A DNA stretch of 64,000 nucleotides from Paenibacillus sp. V4I7 (GTDB taxonomy: Bacteria; Bacillota; Bacilli; Paenibacillales; NBRC-103111), in contig NZ_JAUSZD010000002.1 in assembly GCF_030817275.1 (NCBI RefSeq), positions 4,588,001 to 4,652,000 on the forward strand, given 5' to 3'. The notes under the pieces were generated by a model that had not been told where the DNA came from, did not search any database, and saw only the letters and a list, made by a program, of their open reading frames with translations. Made by a program: the position numbers and the translations under genes. Below are positions 44,140 through 52,542 of the stretch, in pieces; position 1 is the first letter of the stretch; every line of letters starts with the position of its first letter.

Positions 44140-45127
44140 GCTTCTCCACCTCCGCGGCAATATCCACATCACTCAGCAAGTGGCAGCTGGCAAAATGATC
44201 TGCCCCAATCTCATATCGGGCCGGTTCCCTGGTACGGCATAAGTCCATAGCAACAGGGCATCTTGCCGCAAACCTGCATCCTGCGAGGGGCTGTTTCAAA
44301 CTAGGAGGCGTGCCAGGAATTCCTTCCTTCTGACTGTTGTCACCTACTTTAGGCAGTGCGCTAATTAACATTTTGGTATAGGGATGCTGGGGATTAGTAA
44401 AGATCTGTTCCGTCGGCCCAACTTCGATCATTTGCCCCGCATACATAATGCCCATTCGATTCGTGATTTGATAATGGACACCCATATCATGGGAAACGAT
44501 AACCATTGAATTCCCCATTTTCTTTTGGACGCGGGACAGCATGGTCAAAATTCCTCTTTGGACGATAACGTCCAGTGCAGTTGTCGGTTCGTCAGCCAGT
44601 ACAATTTCCGGATGGAGAAATGTAGCCAATGCAATCAACACACGTTGCCGCATCCCTCCGCTTAATTGATGGGGATAAGCGTTCAACACTTCAGGCGAAA
44701 GCTCCAATTCTTTCAAATAGGCCGCGATTTCGGCTTCCAGCTCTTTTTTGTTCTTTTTATCATGGTATTTGCTGATTGCATCGAAAAACTGGCTTTTGAT
44801 TCTGGCCACAGGATTCATTACGTGCATCGCACCCTGCGGTACATAAGAAATGATCTTCCACCAACTTTTGTGGATGTCACCGTTTTGATAAACCAGCGGA
44901 TTGCCATTTTTATCTGTCGAATGGATCTCTACGGAGCCTTCTGAAATTTCCAGGGGATAGCTGATCAAATCGTACATGACTTTCAATAATGTCGATTTGC
45001 CGCAGCCCGACTCACCTGCAATGCCAAAAATTTCATTTTTTCGAACTTCAAAATTGACATGGTCCACGGCTTTCACGTATTCAGTCAGCATGTTGTATTG
45101 TGCGCTTACGTTATTTAATCGCAGCAT
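44129..45127 (-). CDS. Oligopeptide/oligosaccharide ABC transporter ATPase (OppD type)
   Basis: A 332-residue ATPase with Walker A GESGCGKST, signature LSGGMRQRVLIALA, Walker B IVLADEPTTALD and the C-terminal cysteine motif AGCRFAARCPVAMDLC. It is one base downstream of the OppC-type permease stop and overlaps the OppF-type gene. Energises the importer formed with the two permeases. Opp-type systems next to sugar regulators often carry oligosaccharides rather than peptides. Confidence 0.92.
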   Translation of the reverse strand: MLRLNNVSAQYNMLTEYVKAVDHVNFEVRKNEIFGIAGESGCGKSTLLKVMYDLISYPLEISEGSVEIHSTDKNGNPLVYQNGDIHKSWWKIISYVPQGAMHVMNPVARIKSQFFDAISKYHDKKNKKELEAEIAAYLKELELSPEVLNAYPHQLSGGMRQRVLIALATFLHPEIVLADEPTTALDVIVQRGILTMLSRVQKKMGNSMVIVSHDMGVHYQITNRMGIMYAGQMIEVGPTEQIFTNPQHPYTKMLISALPKVGDNSQKEGIPGTPPSLKQPLAGCRFAARCPVAMDLCRTREPARYEIGADHFASCHLLSDVDIAAEVEKHGA

Positions 45128-45128
45128 G

Positions 45129-45953
45129 TTATTTCCCCCTCCTTAACGCAGAATATTGTTGATATCCTGTCATAGTCAGGAATAGAGCAATGAAAATCAA
45201 AACAATGGCGATTACGGGTGAACCGATCCACCACCATCGTCCGGCTAACATAGCCTGATGCTGGTTTGCCCAGTAGATCATCGTTCCCAGTGTCGCTTTC
45301 TCGTTGCTGGACATTCCGATTACGGCCAAACCGGATTCGGAGCCTATGGCAACCAGGATCGTATTAACGAAGTTCGCAACGGACCAACCCGCCACATAAG
45401 GAAATATTTCTTTCACAATAATTTTCATTGTGCTTTCACCTGAAAACACAGCGGTATTGATAAATTCTCGCTCACTCAACGATAATGCCATGGAACGAAG
45501 CTGTCTTGCCGGCCACGGCCAGTTAAAAATAATTAATACGAGTGCGATGTAAAATAACGAGGCTCTTCCTTTCATCAAGCTCCCTAATAGAATCAATATC
45601 GGCAGGGAGGGGATCACGATAAAAGAATCCGTAAGCAACGTAATCGCTCTGTCGAGAAAGCCACCTTTAAATCCAGCCAAGAGACCGAGCAGCGCGCCAA
45701 TCACCGTTGCGAAAAAGGCAACCACAATCCCTATAATAAAGGAGTTTTGTACAGACTTAGCCAATAACCAAAATGTATCTTGACCAAGATTGGTCGTACC
45801 GAAAAAATGAGCCGAACTCGGTTTTAAGTTTTTCGGATATGTCCCCCACTCGGTGGGGTTGCCCGGGTGGAAAAGAGGAAGGATAAATCCTAAAATCAGA
45901 AAGATCCCCAAAATGAACACCCCGGTTTTCAAACGAAAGTTCCAATTTTTCAT
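45129..45953 (-). CDS. ABC transporter permease (OppC/DppC type)
   Basis: A 274-residue permease: first membrane helix at residues 10-27, an extracytoplasmic loop with HFFGTTNLGQDTFWLL, then five helices and an EAA-like loop SEREFINTAVFSGESTMKIIVKEIFPY. Typical OppC architecture. It lies 13 bases downstream of the OppB-type gene and abuts the ATPase genes. Confidence 0.92.
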   Translation of the reverse strand: MKNWNFRLKTGVFILGIFLILGFILPLFHPGNPTEWGTYPKNLKPSSAHFFGTTNLGQDTFWLLAKSVQNSFIIGIVVAFFATVIGALLGLLAGFKGGFLDRAITLLTDSFIVIPSLPILILLGSLMKGRASLFYIALVLIIFNWPWPARQLRSMALSLSEREFINTAVFSGESTMKIIVKEIFPYVAGWSVANFVNTILVAIGSESGLAVIGMSSNEKATLGTMIYWANQHQAMLAGRWWWIGSPVIAIVLIFIALFLTMTGYQQYSALRRGK

Positions 45954-45966
45954 GCGTATTCCTCCA

Positions 45967-46965
45967 CTACTTATAACGCACCCGGGGATCCAGGAACGGA
46001 TACAAGAAATCTATAATAAATGTCGCGCCTGCCACAGCAATAATCGAAATGGTAATCGTTCCCATAATTAAATTATAATCTGATTGCAAAATGGCTCCAA
46101 AGATTAAAGTTCCTATCCCCGGATAGCCGAATAAGTATTCCGTTATCAATGCGCCGTTAAAAATACTCCCGAGCTGCAGAGCAAGCATGGTAACTTGAGG
46201 CAATGCGGCATTGGGCAGCACATATTTGGTCATGATTTTTCTTTCTTTCAGCCCTTTCAAGCGGGCGAAGTGCACGTAATCTTCTTCTGCAATGCCAGAA
46301 GACAATGTTTTCATACTAATGACCCACCAGCCGGTTCCGACTAAAATAATAGAAAGCGCCGGAAGCGCCGAGTTCACAAGCAGACTCTTGATATGCTCCC
46401 AGGAAAAGCCTTTCCCCATAAAATTCGCCGAAAGCGGGAATATGGGAATGATGTAAGCAAAAAGCATGATTAAAATTAACGCAAATATATAATAGGGAAT
46501 TGGATACAAGGCGATAGAAATGGCTTCCAGTACTTTGGAATACGCTTTCTCCTTGCGGAATCCTGACAAGAGACCGATGGCATTTCCGATAAGCCAGGAA
46601 ATCAATGTGGATATAAGCAGCAATCCCATTGTCCACGGCAATGCACGACCAATGAGCTCGTTTACCGGTGTCGGGTAATTGGCCAGAGACGGTCCGAAAT
46701 CATGGGTAAAAACAACTCTTTTGATAAAACCGAAATATTGCTGCACGATCGTACCTTGCAAACCGAACGATTCGTTTAATGTTTTACGCATGGACTCAAC
46801 TGCTCCCGGCTCCATAAAAGCCGATTTGGAAGTCATTCGACCGATCATTGCTTCCACGGGATCAGAAGGTAAAAATCTCGGCACAAAAAACACCGTTGTG
46901 ATGCCGATAAATACGACGAGTACAAACGTTATTGCTCTGGAAAGCAAAAACTTATAAAATCCCAC
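45967..46965 (-). CDS. ABC transporter permease (OppB/DppB type)
   Basis: A permease of about 332 residues. The N-terminal helix is LLSRAITFVLVVFIGITTVFF, the long first loop is followed by five helices and an EAA loop, ARLKGLKERKIMTKYVLPNA. I use the GTG at 46965 (VGFYKFLLSRA), with GAGGGG 11 bases upstream; GTG at 46974 is possible. The frame extends further upstream through an intercistronic hairpin, so that extension is not used. Confidence 0.9.
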   Translation of the reverse strand: MGFYKFLLSRAITFVLVVFIGITTVFFVPRFLPSDPVEAMIGRMTSKSAFMEPGAVESMRKTLNESFGLQGTIVQQYFGFIKRVVFTHDFGPSLANYPTPVNELIGRALPWTMGLLLISTLISWLIGNAIGLLSGFRKEKAYSKVLEAISIALYPIPYYIFALILIMLFAYIIPIFPLSANFMGKGFSWEHIKSLLVNSALPALSIILVGTGWWVISMKTLSSGIAEEDYVHFARLKGLKERKIMTKYVLPNAALPQVTMLALQLGSIFNGALITEYLFGYPGIGTLIFGAILQSDYNLIMGTITISIIAVAGATFIIDFLYPFLDPRVRYK

Positions 46966-47015
46966 AGGAGTCACTTCCCCTCTTTTAACATCTAGATCCA
47001 ATGGTAAGGCTAAAA

Positions 47016-47048
47016 TCGCATACCGAGCCAAACGGGCCCGGTATGCGA
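47016..47048 (-). terminator. Intercistronic hairpin between oppA-type and oppB-type genes
   Basis: TCGCATACCG / CGGTATGCGA, 10 perfect pairs with a 13-base loop, then TTTTA on the minus strand; partial terminator or mRNA stabiliser for the binding-protein gene. Confidence 0.7.
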
Positions 47049-47069
47049 CCTATGTTGGTAAATAAGGCT

Positions 47070-49043
47070 TTACTTACCCGTAGGCTTGAAGTGAGGCGTG
47101 TAGTATTTAAACTGTGACCACCACCACCACGGGCCTTCAAATGCATTTTTAGATGTTTGGAAACCAGTCCAATAATACGTATCGACAGGAACGAATTTCG
47201 AGGTGCCGAACATAGGGATGAACGGCATACCCTTAACGAATTCCTTATTGATTTCAGTAATATGGCTAATAACCTTAGGGTCGCTGCTTTGCATGCCGGC
47301 TAACTCGTCGATCAATGAGCTTACTTTGTCGTTGGCCCAGCGATTGCGGTTACCTGGCGCTTGTTTTCCGTTATCAACAATGTATTGTTTATGCCATCCT
47401 TGGAAGTTAGCGGTGCTGTCAGGCAGCAAACCGCAAGCCGGCCAATAGGAACCAACCTCAAATGCGCCTGTAGATTCACTATCCCAGAATGTAGCGCCAT
47501 CCATTTGTTGAACATTTGCGTCAATGCCGTTCTTTTTCCAGCTGTCTGCTACCGCAAATGCAAGTCGCATAGATTGCACTTCGAAGTTGGCAGGTGCGTT
47601 GATCGTCACTTTCCATGGTGTGCCGTCAGGTTTCAACCATTTGTCGCCTTGCTTCTTGAATCCTGCTTTTTCAAGCAGTTTACCGGCTTGGGCAGGATCG
47701 TATTTATACCAACCTACCCCAAAGGTGTTCACAGCTTCTTTCGTATCTGTCGGCAAACCTTTAATGCCTTGCTGCTTCAACATTTCCACCATGTCTGTCG
47801 CATAGCTTTCGTCAAATGGCTTGTAACCGTCGCTTAGTTGGAAGTCTTTAAGCCAACCTACCATAGGCTTGTGGTATTTCTCTTGCAGCACAGAGATCGG
47901 CGGAAGTTGAATCGGTGAAACTCTCAGCATCCCGCCGAAAGTAGCCAAGGATACGTTCTTGATATCCGTCATCAAAGCCATCGCCCAGCGTACGTCCTCA
48001 TTGTTGTACGGGGCTTTCGAAGCGTTAAAAGACATACCTCGTTCACAAGGGTCATTCATATCTGCGTAAGGGAAGTTTTCATACCAGGCAAGAGCCGTTT
48101 TGTTCTTTTGACGAAGTACATCCCAACTCTCAGGCGTAATATCCTGCAGAATGTCCATCTCATGTTGAATGGATGCGATGATCCGTTTTTCTTCCGGCCC
48201 GAAGAACTTGAACAGGATGTATTGCGCGCCGGGCTCACCAACGATTTTACCGATATCGCTCTTTTGCCAGTCTTTGCGTTTCTCATAGAGGAACCAGTTC
48301 CCCTGTGGATCACGTGATTTCAACGTATACGGTCCGAGACCGACAGGATCCTTGAACTTAAATTTCGTCGGATCTTCTTTTTCCCAAATATGTTTAGGCA
48401 TGACTCGGAAGGCAGTTCCCCAGATGACTACACCTAATTTTTGGGCTAATCTAGTTTCAGGGTTAACCGTTTCTACCTCGATCGTATATTTATCTAGCGC
48501 TTTCATACTTTTCACGAGGCTCGCGTAATAACCGCTATATCCGAGTTCTTTCGTTTTAATGATCATATCTGACGTGTACACGACGTCATCTGCCGTGAAT
48601 TCCACACCATCGGACCAAGCTAATCCCTCTTGCAGCTTGAATTTGAATTTCGTATTGGTGTTGTCCAGAGGCTCCGGAAATGTCGCCGCCAAGTCAGGAA
48701 TTTGTTCCCCTTTTTCTGTATTAATTTCCCATAAGCTAGAGAAAATCAATTGATGGAACCCGGCATCCATCGGCACCGCACCTGGCACGTAAGGATTCAC
48801 CAGATCCGGGTCAGCGGTTTTACCGCTCAAAATGTCAACAATCAGTGTTTGATTTCTTGGCGTACCGACATCGGTCATTTTCCCGCCGCCCACAGTGTTT
48901 GCAGCGGTTGCAGCTGCACTTGCCGTTGGTTTATCCGAGTCCGTACTTGCAGGCTCTTGCGTGTTAGATGCTTCTTCACTGCATGCACTCATCAGCAGCA
49001 TTAACGCTAAAACCAAGCTGATAAAACCTTGCTTTTTTCTCAC
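47070..49043 (-). CDS. ABC transporter substrate-binding lipoprotein (family 5)
   Basis: A 657-residue extracellular binding protein. Signal peptide with lipobox LLMSACSEE and a Ser/Thr/Ala-rich linker; the family-5 signature region is near LQEGLAWSDGVEFTADDVVYTSDM. It is larger than most peptide-binding OppA proteins and resembles family members that bind oligosaccharides (Trp-rich C-terminus, GPWWWWSQFKYYTPH). First gene of the importer operon, preceded by the two-component genes on the same strand. Ligand is not determinable; the setting favours a plant or actinobacterial glycan fragment. Confidence 0.9.
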   Translation of the reverse strand: MRKKQGFISLVLALMLLMSACSEEASNTQEPASTDSDKPTASAAATAANTVGGGKMTDVGTPRNQTLIVDILSGKTADPDLVNPYVPGAVPMDAGFHQLIFSSLWEINTEKGEQIPDLAATFPEPLDNTNTKFKFKLQEGLAWSDGVEFTADDVVYTSDMIIKTKELGYSGYYASLVKSMKALDKYTIEVETVNPETRLAQKLGVVIWGTAFRVMPKHIWEKEDPTKFKFKDPVGLGPYTLKSRDPQGNWFLYEKRKDWQKSDIGKIVGEPGAQYILFKFFGPEEKRIIASIQHEMDILQDITPESWDVLRQKNKTALAWYENFPYADMNDPCERGMSFNASKAPYNNEDVRWAMALMTDIKNVSLATFGGMLRVSPIQLPPISVLQEKYHKPMVGWLKDFQLSDGYKPFDESYATDMVEMLKQQGIKGLPTDTKEAVNTFGVGWYKYDPAQAGKLLEKAGFKKQGDKWLKPDGTPWKVTINAPANFEVQSMRLAFAVADSWKKNGIDANVQQMDGATFWDSESTGAFEVGSYWPACGLLPDSTANFQGWHKQYIVDNGKQAPGNRNRWANDKVSSLIDELAGMQSSDPKVISHITEINKEFVKGMPFIPMFGTSKFVPVDTYYWTGFQTSKNAFEGPWWWWSQFKYYTPHFKPTGK

Positions 49044-49139
49044 TTCGACTCCTCCTTTGTACGATTTATTAGATTGTATCAGCTGTGCAAAATTAAAAAT
49101 TTTAATAATCTTTGATTTCTTTTAAAAGCATTAGCACTT

Positions 49140-50606
49140 TTATGAAACCGTTTTCTGAAAATCCTTGGGGCTCATATTTTCAACGTTTTTAAACACAGTG
49201 CTAAAATAAGCAGCATCTTGAAAACCTACCATTTCTGCCACTTGATACACTTTTAAATCCCTTTGTCTTAAAAATTGCTTCGCCATACGCACCCTGACTT
49301 GATTCAAATATTCACTGAAAGTGATATTCATATATTTCTTGAATTGGGTGCTAAAATACCATGGATTCAGAAACACGGTGTCCGAAACCGTCTTCAAGCA
49401 TAGATCTTCCATATAATGAGTTTCAATATATTTCTTCACAACATGAATGTATTGAGGCGTAGGCCCTTCGACATGCAAATTCGTAACGATGTCCATGATC
49501 ATATTTTTCAACCAATCTAATAACGTTCGGCAGGTGGGCAACAGCTTGATTTTTTCAATATAATCCGCAAATTCACCGCTAATAGGTTGAAGTCCATGAT
49601 CCATCAATTGATGTTCCAAATACAGTACTTCTTTCACTGCCTCATTCTTTAGCAATTTCGGATCCCAGAAAGAATCCCTGTGATACAGTTGATTCCACTT
49701 CGTTTCTAGATAGTGACTCAATTTTTCAAAATCTCCATTCAACAAATATTTTCCCAGTATTTCGCTTGAAAAGTAATGGCTAAAATGCAGCGTTTTTTGC
49801 TTGTCCACATATTTCTGGTACATCTCCACATCCAAAACTAGGGTCATTTCATTGAATTGTAAAAAGTCAATCATTTCCACACAAAAATCAAACGTATGAC
49901 TCAAGCGCGCCGGGCCATGATGGCAGTCGGCAACGACCCAGTTCGTGGAATAACCTCTCTGGAACAAGCTTTGCCGATAACCGTAAAATCGCTGCCTTGC
50001 TGCGGTTACATCTAAGGAATGTTGAAAAAGGATTACGTAATGAGGATCAACCGCGATACATTCAACAAATTCCTTGGGCATATTCCCTTTCTTCAATTCT
50101 TGTTTGAGATGCTCCATAAATCCCGAATCTGTGCATCCTTGAACGGAAACAACGGCCATTTTTAGGTTATCGTAATCGGCATACTTTTCGAACCATTCTT
50201 GCTCTTCCGAAATAACCGCTTTATTATCACGCTGCACGATACCTTCTTCAAGCTTACGTAAAATATCCAAAATACTCTGATAGTGACACGGCTTTAATAA
50301 ATAATCATACGCCCCGTTCTTCATTGTCTGTCTGACGAATTCAAAATCGTCGTATCCGCTCAAAACAACCACTTCGGTTTGCGGGTATAACGTCCGAATC
50401 TGTTTTGTAAGTTCAATTCCATCCATATCAGGCATTTTCACATCCGTAATCACGACATCGACGCAAACATCTTGGAGAATGGTCAGTGCCTCCGCAGCGC
50501 TTTGAACCATGCTTATTACTTCGTAATTCGGGCAATATTTGTTCAAAATATGTGAAATTCCATGTAAAACAGTCTTCTCATCATCAACGAGCATCATTTT
50601 GAGCAT
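49140..50606 (-). CDS. Two-component response regulator, AraC-type (YesN-like)
   Basis: A 488-residue regulator. Receiver domain with acidic DDE at 8-10, phospho-acceptor Asp55 in VITDVKMPDMDG and the LLKPCHYQS lysine; a variable middle section; C-terminal AraC helix-turn-helices with DTVFLNPWYFSTQFKKYM and YQVAEMVGFQDAAYFSTVFK. It pairs with the kinase gene 36 bases upstream and lies directly before the Opp-type importer genes, which it should activate. Confidence 0.93.
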   Translation of the reverse strand: MLKMMLVDDEKTVLHGISHILNKYCPNYEVISMVQSAAEALTILQDVCVDVVITDVKMPDMDGIELTKQIRTLYPQTEVVVLSGYDDFEFVRQTMKNGAYDYLLKPCHYQSILDILRKLEEGIVQRDNKAVISEEQEWFEKYADYDNLKMAVVSVQGCTDSGFMEHLKQELKKGNMPKEFVECIAVDPHYVILFQHSLDVTAARQRFYGYRQSLFQRGYSTNWVVADCHHGPARLSHTFDFCVEMIDFLQFNEMTLVLDVEMYQKYVDKQKTLHFSHYFSSEILGKYLLNGDFEKLSHYLETKWNQLYHRDSFWDPKLLKNEAVKEVLYLEHQLMDHGLQPISGEFADYIEKIKLLPTCRTLLDWLKNMIMDIVTNLHVEGPTPQYIHVVKKYIETHYMEDLCLKTVSDTVFLNPWYFSTQFKKYMNITFSEYLNQVRVRMAKQFLRQRDLKVYQVAEMVGFQDAAYFSTVFKNVENMSPKDFQKTVS

Positions 50607-50642
50607 ATAAAGGTACCCCCTCTTTATATTTAATGATAGCGC

Positions 50643-52325
50643 TCACATCACTGCCGCCAGATTTATCTCTTTTCTTATGCCCAGTCTCACTTTAATTGTT
50701 GTTCCTTTTCCGACTACACTGTCAATAGAAACCCCATACTCCTCTCCATACATATACTTCGCTCTTTGATGAACGAGTTGGATCCCCAACCCCGCTTCCT
50801 CGCTTACAGACTCGCAAGTTGACAAGAGCATCTGAATTTTCCCCTCTGACATGCCAATCCCATTGTCGGCCACCTCAAAATACAAACCATCCGCATCCAT
50901 ATAACCCCGAATTTGAATAATTCCATCATGCTTCATATCCTGGAAGGCATATTTAATGGCATTTTCAACCAATGGTTGAATGACCAGCTTAGGAATTTTA
51001 TAGTCCACTATCTCATGTTGAATCTCAAATTCATATTGCAATTTATCTTCATATCTCATTCTTTGGATCATCAAATAATTCGCTAACTGTTCCATGTCTT
51101 CCGTCACTGTCACAAACTCATTTTGATGCGATATCGAGTACCTGAGAATATTGGAGAGGGCAACAATACTTCCTCCAATCTCCTCTTCTTCTTTCATAAT
51201 GGCCTTCCAATAAATCATATCTAACGAATTGTACAAAAAATGAGGATTTAACTTGGAGAGTAAGCTCAGTAATTCTGCTTTCCTATGATGTGTCTGCTGC
51301 TGATAGATCGTTTCAATGAGATGATTAATCCGTTCTACCATGTAATTGAAATGAGAGAAGATCGTTCTAAATTCATCATTGCTCTTATGATCCAGAACAA
51401 CGTGTAAGTTGCCTTGCTGAACACTTTCCATCCCTCTCATGATCTTTCTTAAAGGCCGCAAAACGACCTGTGCCGTAGCGATCGCGAATGCCATAATAGC
51501 CGCTAGAATACAGATGACCATGAAAATAAAAATCCGATTGAATTGGTCGATTTGATGTAGAATTTCGGCTTGAGGCACAGCTCCAATGATCTTCCACCCC
51601 TTTTCCTCGAGCTCAACTTCCACTTGGGTACTGAGCATATTGTCCAGAACGGACACCGGTTTTCCAATGAACTCCCGATTTTTCGCGTAAATGATCGTAT
51701 TATCTTTGGCAAGGTAGGCCTTCCCTTCCTTTCCCAGATGCACTTCATCTAAAATCTGACTAAAAAGGAGTTCATTCAGACTAATTTTGAGTATGCCCAA
51801 ACGATCTTTTTCATGAATCAGACAAAGGGCGGAGAAAGAATACGGTTCCGACTGTAAATCCGTCCATACCATTTCATCTGGATTGTTTTTGAAACCCTCA
51901 TTTAACAACTTTTTAATCGTTTCATCCGCTTCAAAAACAGCAGTCGAGTAGTATAAATTAATCGGCTGTGTGCTGACTGGAAAGATGTAGATATTGTCTA
52001 TCCATTCCATATTGGTTGTTCTTAATATTTCATTACTGATTTTGTATTTGGCGATATTGTAATTAATCGTATGATTTTTAAGATCCGATAAATAATTTTT
52101 CACAACTTGATTATTTCTCATCCCCACTGCCAAATTATTAAACTGCTTCGTTTGAAGCTCTACCCGTTTTCCAACCTGATTAACGGTTTCTTGAAAATAG
52201 GTGTCCGACTTTTTCAAAATAATGGCGCCCATCCAATGCTGAAATATCCCGATCTGCAACAGTAAGATAAGACTAGAAAAAAGTATAAAAAATAGGATGA
52301 TCTTCGACTTGAGCGAAGTATGCAT
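50643..52325 (-). CDS. Sensor histidine kinase (YesM-like)
   Basis: A membrane kinase of about 560 residues. Two membrane helices (about 7-29 and 265-290) enclose an extracellular sensing domain; HAMP follows with RGMESVQQGNLHVVL, then the His motif LNPHFLYNSLDMIYWK and a HATPase domain with VIQPLVENAIKYA and DNGIGM. I use the ATG at 52325, preceded by AAAGGAG; an earlier in-frame ATG has no ribosome site. It controls the adjacent Opp-type importer through the response regulator. Confidence 0.92.
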   Translation of the reverse strand: MHTSLKSKIILFFILFSSLILLLQIGIFQHWMGAIILKKSDTYFQETVNQVGKRVELQTKQFNNLAVGMRNNQVVKNYLSDLKNHTINYNIAKYKISNEILRTTNMEWIDNIYIFPVSTQPINLYYSTAVFEADETIKKLLNEGFKNNPDEMVWTDLQSEPYSFSALCLIHEKDRLGILKISLNELLFSQILDEVHLGKEGKAYLAKDNTIIYAKNREFIGKPVSVLDNMLSTQVEVELEEKGWKIIGAVPQAEILHQIDQFNRIFIFMVICILAAIMAFAIATAQVVLRPLRKIMRGMESVQQGNLHVVLDHKSNDEFRTIFSHFNYMVERINHLIETIYQQQTHHRKAELLSLLSKLNPHFLYNSLDMIYWKAIMKEEEEIGGSIVALSNILRYSISHQNEFVTVTEDMEQLANYLMIQRMRYEDKLQYEFEIQHEIVDYKIPKLVIQPLVENAIKYAFQDMKHDGIIQIRGYMDADGLYFEVADNGIGMSEGKIQMLLSTCESVSEEAGLGIQLVHQRAKYMYGEEYGVSIDSVVGKGTTIKVRLGIRKEINLAAVM

Positions 52326-52437
52326 GCCGTTCTCCTTTGCAATGAGGTTCATACTCAAATTGTAATCCCATTTATCAAATAAAGATTTAGCCGAACTGAA
52401 CAAAACTTATCCCAAATTGCTCAATTGAATGATGACG

Positions 52438-52471
52438 TAAAAAAACAGGCCACCCGTAAGAGGCGGCCTGT
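52438..52471 (-). terminator. Terminator of the secreted-enzyme gene
   Basis: ACAGGCC / GGCCTGT stem with inner GC pairs, T7 tail on the minus strand; isolates the secreted protein gene from the kinase gene downstream. Confidence 0.85.
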
Positions 52472-52542
52472 AAGAAATTGATTCAACGATGAGTGAAGCG
52501 AGTATTTTGAATCGATACATGCTTTTCACCATCCTTGTTCTG

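Noticed and set aside
47016-47031. Extended N-terminus of the OppB-type permease
   Set aside because: The extension passes through an intercistronic hairpin and is not family-like; GTG 46965 has the ribosome site.
50634-50647. TGATAGCGCTCACA, one mismatch from the cre consensus
   Set aside because: It overlaps the stop codon of the histidine kinase gene inside an operon, not a promoter; chance is more likely.
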